NCBI GenBank assembly: GCA_904501705.1
Contig: CAJGCA010000012.1
Coordinates: forward strand, 1-33,804
DNA from: Clostridiaceae bacterium
GTDB lineage: Bacteria > Bacillota > Clostridia > Oscillospirales > Acutalibacteraceae
Direction: 5' to 3'
Length of the DNA: 33,804 bases
Below are positions 29,313-33,804 of the stretch, piece after piece. The position numbers and the translations under genes are program-made. The notes under the pieces were generated by a model. That model was not told where the DNA came from. It worked only from the letters and a program-made list of their open reading frames with translations, and searched no databases. How positions within the stretch are numbered: position 1 is the stretch's first letter; every line of letters begins with the position of its first letter.

Positions 29313-29645
29313 ATGGATTGCTTGTTTTGTAAGATAGCGGCGGGGGATATACCGTCGAAGAAGGTCTATGAGGACGATAAACTGATCGCGTTCTACGACA
29401 TCGAGCCGAAGGCTCCCGTACACGTGCTCGTTATCCCCAAGACCCATCTCGCGGGTGTGCGCGACGTGACCGCCGACAACAGCACGGTGGTGGCGCACAT
29501 CTTCGCGACCATCCCGCAGATCGCCGAAAAACTCGGCGTGAGCGATTACCGCATCGTCACCAACAACGGCGCGGATGCAGGCCAGACTGTACAGCATTTG
29601 CATTTTCATTTGCTCGCCGGGCGTATGCTCGGTGAGATGGGCTGA
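29313..29645 (+). CDS. HIT family nucleotide hydrolase (HinT type)
   Basis: The 110-residue protein has the C-terminal histidine triad HLHFHLLAG (H95, H97, H99) and the HinT start CLFCKIAAGDIPSKKVYED. HinT enzymes hydrolyse purine phosphoramidates and can clean up aminoacyl-adenylates, which fits its place right after a tRNA synthetase. C3 and C6 form the CxxC often seen in the zinc-binding variants. The stop overlaps the next start by one base (TGATG), so translation is coupled. Confidence 0.96.
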   Translation: MDCLFCKIAAGDIPSKKVYEDDKLIAFYDIEPKAPVHVLVIPKTHLAGVRDVTADNSTVVAHIFATIPQIAEKLGVSDYRIVTNNGADAGQTVQHLHFHLLAGRMLGEMG

Positions 29646-30535
29646 TGGGCGCTATGCAGGTCGTTGTTGTTGATTTAGAGTGGAACGGCAGTTATTCTAA
29701 AAAAGCGCACGGCTATTTCAATGAGATCATTGAGATCGGTGCAGTGAAGCTGGATGGGAATATGCAGGTCGTGGATGAGTTCAGTGAGCAAATCCGTCCC
29801 GTGGTGAGCAAAAAGCTGTCCACCATTGTCACGGATCTGACGCATATTAGCGCAGAGGAGCTGGAGGACGGCACGACATTTGCCAAGATGATGCGCCGTT
29901 TCGCCGCGTGGATCGGCAGCGAGCCGACCGCGATCCTCACCTGGAGCACCACCGATCTACTTGTGCTGATGGAGAACTGTCGCTTTTTCTACGGCAAGCA
30001 AGAAATCCCGTTTTTGGGACACTATATGGACTTTCAGGCCTATGCGCAGGGGCGGATGGGCGTCAGCGACGGACAACAACTCGGGCTCGCGAGGGCGGGA
30101 GAACTGCTCGGTATTCCCGAGGACAGCCTGTCCCTGCACCGTGCGATGGATGACAGCCGCCTGACGGCGAAGATCCTGCAGAAGGTTGTCGAGCGGACGT
30201 CCTTTGAAGCAGCAATTTTATCGGTGGATGCGGAGTTTTACCGCCGCATTACGTTTAAGACTACCGTTATCAGCGACATCGACAACCCGCTGGTTAAGCG
30301 CAGTGAACTCGCGTTTGATTGCCCCGAATGCGGGCGCGAGCTGCGTCGCCGCGGCCAGTGGCGTTTTCGCTCCCGCGCGTTCTGCGCGGAGCTGACCTGC
30401 CGCCGCTGCAAGAAGAACTACAACGGCCGCGTGCAGTTCCGCCTCAAATATGAGGGACTGGAAGTACGCAAGAAGTTAAACGAAAAGAAACCGCCCGAGG
30501 AACAGCCGCAGACCGTGGCCATCGCCGAGGGCTGA
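29645..30535 (+). CDS. DnaQ-like (DEDDh) 3'-5' exonuclease with C-terminal zinc ribbon
   Basis: The 296-residue protein has exonuclease motif I VVVDLEWNG (D10, E12), EIIEIGAVKLD, a motif II Asp in LTWSTTDLLVL, and motif III HRAMDDSRLT with His and Asp, so all DEDDh residues seem present. After residue about 220 comes an extra domain with CPECGRELRRR and CRRCKKNYNG, a four-cysteine zinc ribbon in a strongly basic setting that probably binds nucleic acid. The tail is Lys/Pro/Glu-rich. It resembles KapD-type proteins in its N-terminal half. Whether DNA or RNA is the substrate is unknown. The start is coupled to the HIT stop; a downstream ATG at 29654 is possible. Confidence 0.88.
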   Translation: MGAMQVVVVDLEWNGSYSKKAHGYFNEIIEIGAVKLDGNMQVVDEFSEQIRPVVSKKLSTIVTDLTHISAEELEDGTTFAKMMRRFAAWIGSEPTAILTWSTTDLLVLMENCRFFYGKQEIPFLGHYMDFQAYAQGRMGVSDGQQLGLARAGELLGIPEDSLSLHRAMDDSRLTAKILQKVVERTSFEAAILSVDAEFYRRITFKTTVISDIDNPLVKRSELAFDCPECGRELRRRGQWRFRSRAFCAELTCRRCKKNYNGRVQFRLKYEGLEVRKKLNEKKPPEEQPQTVAIAEG

Positions 30536-30550
30536 ACGCGGACCTGCCTT

Positions 30551-30567
30551 TTGTCATATCCTGACAA
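30551..30567. promoter_or_regulatory. Small inverted repeat before yunB
   Basis: TTGTCA (30551-30556), TATCC, TGACAA (30562-30567), extendable to nine bases per arm with one mismatch. It could be a regulator site or RNA hairpin in the 47-base gap. There is no T-run, so it is not a terminator. Confidence 0.3.
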
Positions 30568-30582
30568 GAGGGGGTGGTGCCG

Positions 30583-31281
30583 ATGCGAAGACGTGGCCTG
30601 CGGGCATTCCGCCGCGTGCAGTTCCGCCCGTGGCAACGCGTTCTCGCGGTGCTGCTCGGTCTTTTGGTGATGCTGGGTGTTTGCTTTGTTCACTGTCGCG
30701 TGGTGGTGTATGAATACGCCAAGAGCAATGCCGCATGGATGGGGGAAAAGACGACCAACGAGGTCGTTTCCCGCGTAATCGAGGAGAAAAACGAGCTTTG
30801 CCGAAGCCTCATTTCCGTCGCCTATAACGATGAGCAGATCTTATCCAATGTGGTGGTGGATTCCGCGGGCATAACAGAGATCAAAACGGCGGCATCGGTC
30901 GCGGTGATGGAGGCGCTCGAAAATGCAACGAGCGTAACGGTCGATATTCCGCTCGGTACGTTCCTCGGTCTTGACTGGCTGAGTGGGTGGGGACCTATGA
31001 TCACGGTACCGATGAGCGCGACACAGAGCGTGTTTACCTCAATTTCATCGTCGCTCGTTGAGGTTGGCATCAACCAATCCGCCTACCGCGTGAACATCCG
31101 CGTGCAGGTGAACCTTTGGATCGTCACCCCTGCGGGCTACGCGAGCGTGACGGTAGAGAACGATTTTCCTGTCGCGGAGACGGTGCTGCTCGGCAAGGTG
31201 CCGAATAATCTCACCGAGGTGTACGGCGACGATCAGGACACCATCGGCGAAATTTTTGACTACGGAACGATTAACGACTGA
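30583..31281 (+). CDS. yunB: Sporulation protein YunB
   Basis: The 232-residue protein has one N-terminal transmembrane segment (about 22-45, after an Arg-rich start) and an outer domain. YunB family features are VDIPLGTFLGLDWLSGWGPMITVPM, then VGINQSAYRVNIRVQVNLWIVTP, and FPVAETVLLGKVPN near the end. In B. subtilis yunB is a SigE-dependent gene needed for efficient spore formation; its biochemical role is unknown. Start: the ATG at 30583 is eight bases after the GAGGGGG run; a GTG at 30574 lies in that run. Here it sits inside a housekeeping operon, so a separate sporulation promoter may exist but was not identified. Confidence 0.9.
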   Translation: MRRRGLRAFRRVQFRPWQRVLAVLLGLLVMLGVCFVHCRVVVYEYAKSNAAWMGEKTTNEVVSRVIEEKNELCRSLISVAYNDEQILSNVVVDSAGITEIKTAASVAVMEALENATSVTVDIPLGTFLGLDWLSGWGPMITVPMSATQSVFTSISSSLVEVGINQSAYRVNIRVQVNLWIVTPAGYASVTVENDFPVAETVLLGKVPNNLTEVYGDDQDTIGEIFDYGTIND

Positions 31282-31306
31282 TATCGATTGAACGGAGAGT
31301 AAGCGT

Positions 31307-33289
31307 ATGGATAGACAAGAAGCCGCCGAGCGGATTGCTGCCTTGCGGGAGCGGATCGACTATCACAGCCGTCGCTACTACGACGAGGACGCGCCGGAAA
31401 TTGAAGATGATGCGTTCGACGCACTGACAAGGGAGTTGCGCGAGCTGGAGGAGCAATATCCCGAGCTTGTCACCGCAGACTCCTACACCCAGCGGGTGTA
31501 CGGGCAGCTGTCAACGCTGTTTACCCCCGTGACACACGAGGTGCCGCTCGGCAGCCTGCAGGATGTGTTCTCCGAGGATGAGGTGCGCGATTTTGACCGC
31601 CGCGTGCGGGAGACGGTCGCCGCTCCGCGGTATGTGGTTGAGCCGAAGATCGACGGGCTGTCCATCGCGATTGAATATCGCGACGGCCGCTTTGTGCGGG
31701 GTGCGACCCGCGGCGACGGCTTGGTCGGCGAGGATGTATCGGCGAATCTGATGCAGATTGCCGACATCCCGCAGACGCTGTCCGAGCCGATCGAGCGGCT
31801 CATCGTGCGCGGTGAGGTGTATATGCCGCGCGAGAGCTTCGCCGCTCTGGTGCGCGAGCAGGAAGAGAATGGGGAAAAGGTGTTCAAAAATCCCCGCAAC
31901 TCCGCTGCGGGCACCCTGCGTCAGAAGGATCCCACTGTTGTCGGTCGGCGCGGGCTGTCATTGTTTGTGTTTAATATGCAGCTTATCGAGGGGGAGGAGA
32001 TCCTTTCGCATTCGCAATCGCTGGCGCGGATGGCACAACTCGGCCTCCCCGTGGTGCCGTTCTATTCCGTGACCGACGACATTGACGAGGTCATGACCCT
32101 TATTCGCGGCATCGGCGAAAAGCGTGGCGGCTTGTCATTCGACATCGACGGCGCGGTGGTCAAGGTGGACGATCTTACCCAGCGCGAGCTGCTCGGCAAT
32201 ACCAGTAAATTTCCGAAATGGGCGGTGGCGTATAAATACCCGCCAGAGGAGAAGGAAACGGTGCTGCGCAGTATCGAGGTGAGCGTCGGGCGCACCGGTG
32301 TGCTCAAGCCTACGGGCGTGTTCGATCCCGTGACGCTCGCGGGCACGACGGTGACCCGCGCAACGCTGCATAATCAGAACTTTATCGACGAAAAGGGGCT
32401 TGGCATCGGCGATACCGTTGCGATGCGTAAGGCGGGGGACATCATCCCCGAGGTCGTGCGGGTCGTGCGTCACGCACAGGATGCGACACCGTATCGCTTG
32501 CCCGTGACCTGCCCGTCCTGCGGTTCGACCGCCATTCGGGAAGAGGACGAGGCGGATCTGCGGTGTGTTAACCCCGCTTGCCCGGCCCAGCGACTGCGCA
32601 ATCTCATCCATTTCGCCTCAAAGGACGCGATGGACATCGACGGGCTCGGCCCCGCGGTGCTGGAACTGCTTGTTGACAACGATTTAATATGTCAAGCTGA
32701 TGACCTTTACACATTAGAGAGAGCTCAACTGAGCGGGTTAGAGGGTCTCGGCGACAAGTCGGCGGACAATCTGTTGGCGGCGATCGCCGCGTCGAAGGAG
32801 AACGATCTTTACCGTGTGATCTTTGGCCTCGGCATCCGTCACATCGGGCAAAAGGCGGCAAAACTGCTCGCTAATCGCTTCGGTACGATGGACGCGGTGA
32901 TGAATGCAACCGCCGAGGAGATCGCATCTATTGATGGCTTCGGCGATATTATGGCACAGAGCGTGGTTGCGTTTTTCGCGCTCGAGCCGTCGCGCGAGCT
33001 GGTGGCGCGTCTGGCTTCGAGCGGTGTCAATATGACGGCACAGCGCGACGAGACGGTGGACGCGCGTTTTGCAGGGATGACTTTCGTGCTGACGGGAACC
33101 TTGCCGACGCTTAAGCGCGACGAGGCGGCAGCGATCATTGAAAAGTTCGGCGGCAAGACGTCGGGTAGCGTATCGAAGAAGACATCGATCGTGCTCGCGG
33201 GTGAGGAGGCTGGTAGTAAGCTGACGAAGGCACAGCAGCTTGGTATCCGCATTATTAGCGAGGACGAATTTCGCGAAATGTTGGAATAA
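31307..33289 (+). CDS. ligA: NAD-dependent DNA ligase
   Basis: The 660-residue ligase seals nicks in replication and repair. The adenylation lysine is in VEPKIDGLSIAIEY (about residue 113). The N-terminal Ia domain holds DYHSRRYYDEDAPEIEDDAFD. The OB fold follows SVGRTGVLKPTGVFDPV. The zinc finger is CPSCG followed by CVNPACPAQ (about 403-425). Helix-hairpin-helix repeats and a C-terminal BRCT domain (FAGMTFVLTGTLPTLKRDEAAAIIEKFGG) complete the standard layout. CGGAGAG precedes the ATG. It is the last gene of the T-box-led run, 25 bases after yunB. Confidence 0.98.
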   Translation: MDRQEAAERIAALRERIDYHSRRYYDEDAPEIEDDAFDALTRELRELEEQYPELVTADSYTQRVYGQLSTLFTPVTHEVPLGSLQDVFSEDEVRDFDRRVRETVAAPRYVVEPKIDGLSIAIEYRDGRFVRGATRGDGLVGEDVSANLMQIADIPQTLSEPIERLIVRGEVYMPRESFAALVREQEENGEKVFKNPRNSAAGTLRQKDPTVVGRRGLSLFVFNMQLIEGEEILSHSQSLARMAQLGLPVVPFYSVTDDIDEVMTLIRGIGEKRGGLSFDIDGAVVKVDDLTQRELLGNTSKFPKWAVAYKYPPEEKETVLRSIEVSVGRTGVLKPTGVFDPVTLAGTTVTRATLHNQNFIDEKGLGIGDTVAMRKAGDIIPEVVRVVRHAQDATPYRLPVTCPSCGSTAIREEDEADLRCVNPACPAQRLRNLIHFASKDAMDIDGLGPAVLELLVDNDLICQADDLYTLERAQLSGLEGLGDKSADNLLAAIAASKENDLYRVIFGLGIRHIGQKAAKLLANRFGTMDAVMNATAEEIASIDGFGDIMAQSVVAFFALEPSRELVARLASSGVNMTAQRDETVDARFAGMTFVLTGTLPTLKRDEAAAIIEKFGGKTSGSVSKKTSIVLAGEEAGSKLTKAQQLGIRIISEDEFREMLE

Positions 33290-33313
33290 TGTGTTATTGT
33301 ATAATACAATATA

Positions 33314-33355
33314 AAACATCCGCGCACAGCTTAGTCTGTGAGCGGATGTTTGCTT
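33314..33355 (+). terminator. Terminator after ligA
   Basis: AACATCCGC and CACAG pair with CTGTG and GCGGATGTT (33314-33351). The tail TTTGCTT is modest. Confidence 0.7.
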
Positions 33356-33364
33356 ATATTATCT

Positions 33365-33640
33365 TTAACTTGGATTGAGCAGACTTGCCGCGGCGACCGA
33401 CTGGACAATGCGGCGGGCGTTTTCGTCGGAGATGTGAAGCTGAATCTTCTTAGCGACGTCGGGTACATATTCATGACCTTTTTGTCTAAATCGTCGTCGC
33501 TCACCCTGAGGAATAGCACCGCGACCATTATGCGGTCGTTGATGTACTCGCCTGCACTGGAAACGCCGTTGCGTGTCAATGATGATTCCTAGCAATATGG
33601 TCCAAAGGTCGTCCCAAATCGAGGTGCCTTTTTTCTTGGC
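33365..33640 (-). pseudogene. Possible decayed gene, family not recognised
   Basis: No intact gene lies between ligA and the tRNA. On the minus strand protein-like segments alternate between two frames: WDDLWTILLGIIIDTQ, then in the other frame VSSAGEYINDRIMVAVLFLRVSDDDLDKK, then back to EYVPDVAKKIQLHISDENARRIVQSV with a stop at 33365. The shift near 33480 is at a run of A's. This pattern suggests a frameshifted remnant, but codon-like texture is the only evidence and no ribosome site was found. It could equally be non-coding. Confidence 0.3.
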
Positions 33641-33652
33641 GGAGAGGGAGGG
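33637..33652. repeat. 16-bp near-copy of the tRNA 3' end (possible attachment-site relic)
   Basis: TGGCGGAGAGGGAGGG matches 15 of 16 bases of the tRNA end at 33785-33800 in the same orientation. The sequence beyond it does not continue as a T-loop, so it is not a second tRNA. Confidence 0.5.
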
Positions 33653-33743
33653 GCTTAGAAATCCTGAGCTCGGCTTCACCGACCTCATTGGTGTTTTTAC
33701 TGGCGCAAAAAATACGGAGGTTTCTCGCAACTCTCTCGCCACA

Positions 33744-33785
33744 AAACACAAGAAGCACCGCCTTATGGCAGTGCTTCTTGTGTTT
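33744..33785 (-). terminator. Terminator downstream of the tRNA
   Basis: AAACACAAGAAGCAC (33744-33758) pairs perfectly with 33771-33785, with an inner GCC/GGC stem. It lies immediately after the tRNA 3' end on the minus strand, with a short T-rich tail. Confidence 0.75.
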
Positions 33786-33804
33786 GGCGGAGAAGGAGGG
33801 ATTC
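33785..33804 (-). tRNA. 3' end of a tRNA, probably tRNA-Ser (partial)
   Basis: Read on the minus strand, the last 20 bases give GAAT of the T-loop, the T-stem strand CCCTC, the acceptor strand CTTCTCC, discriminator G73 and encoded CCA. G73 with a GGAGAAG-type acceptor suits serine tRNAs, but the anticodon lies outside the window. Other G73 tRNAs cannot be excluded. Confidence 0.7.

Noticed and set aside
28368..29609. A 413-residue minus-strand frame opposite alaS and the HIT gene
   Set aside because: It overlaps two well-supported genes, has a His/Leu/Arg-rich composition typical of shadows, and shows no domain.
33637..33652. A second complete tRNA gene
   Set aside because: The sequence matches only the acceptor/T-stem end; no T-loop or cloverleaf continues on the minus strand.

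Overview
The window looks like a chromosomal segment of a moderately high-GC, spore-forming Clostridia species, most likely of the Oscillospiraceae/Ruminococcaceae type. The basis is a rpsF-ssb-rpsR operon, a T-box on alaS, three sporulation genes (SpoIIQ-like, SipL-like DUF3794/LysM, YunB), an AGCS symporter, and strong AGGAGG-type ribosome sites with SigA-type promoters. This is inference from gene content; no 16S gene is present. Nearly all of the DNA is ordinary core genome. No CRISPR array, phage or insertion sequence was found.

Layout. 1-3237 is a worn-down sugar-utilisation locus: the end of an unknown gene, the C-terminal scrap of a ThuA-type protein, an intact AraC regulator divergent from an intact Gfo/Idh/MocA oxidoreductase, and a frameshifted, internally deleted glycoside hydrolase (GH39-like). 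3269-9762 holds alr, mscL with a zinc-ribbon tail, an XRE regulator with membrane segments, an O-antigen-ligase-type membrane protein, the SipL-like spore protein and a NagD-like HAD phosphatase. 9835-12433 holds an AGCS Na+/amino-acid symporter and rpsF-ssb-rpsR, whose promoter overlaps the symporter's 3' end. 12483-14954 pairs tmcAL (uses acetate to modify tRNA-Met) divergently with ackA (makes acetate). 15006-18796 holds hemolysin III, degV, a DUF378 membrane protein, and an ACT-domain protein with its usual UPF0210 partner.

18855-24513 is a long minus-strand run read in the order DUF951, prfA, a TsaC/Sua5-CoaE fusion, a lytic transglycosylase, an M18 aminopeptidase and an RluA-type pseudouridine synthase. 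The middle genes have very short gaps or overlaps. 24681-26234 holds a tiny protein made of five 8-residue Asn/Gln/Lys/Arg/Asp repeats, a stand-alone CysG-N/Met8-type siroheme enzyme and a SpoIIQ-like M23 protein behind a near-consensus SigF promoter. 26346-33289 is one plus-strand run: alanine T-box, alaS, HIT hydrolase, DnaQ-like exonuclease with zinc ribbon, yunB, ligA. The window ends in the 3' end of a minus-strand tRNA (G73, probably Ser), with its terminator and a 16-bp near-copy of the tRNA end 148 bp away.

No clearly new multi-gene defence or metabolic system is visible. The most unusual items are the TsaC-CoaE fusion, the repeat mini-protein with a forespore-type promoter, a 19-bp palindrome shared by two distant promoter regions, a terminator-like hairpin in the degV leader, and the half-decayed sugar locus.
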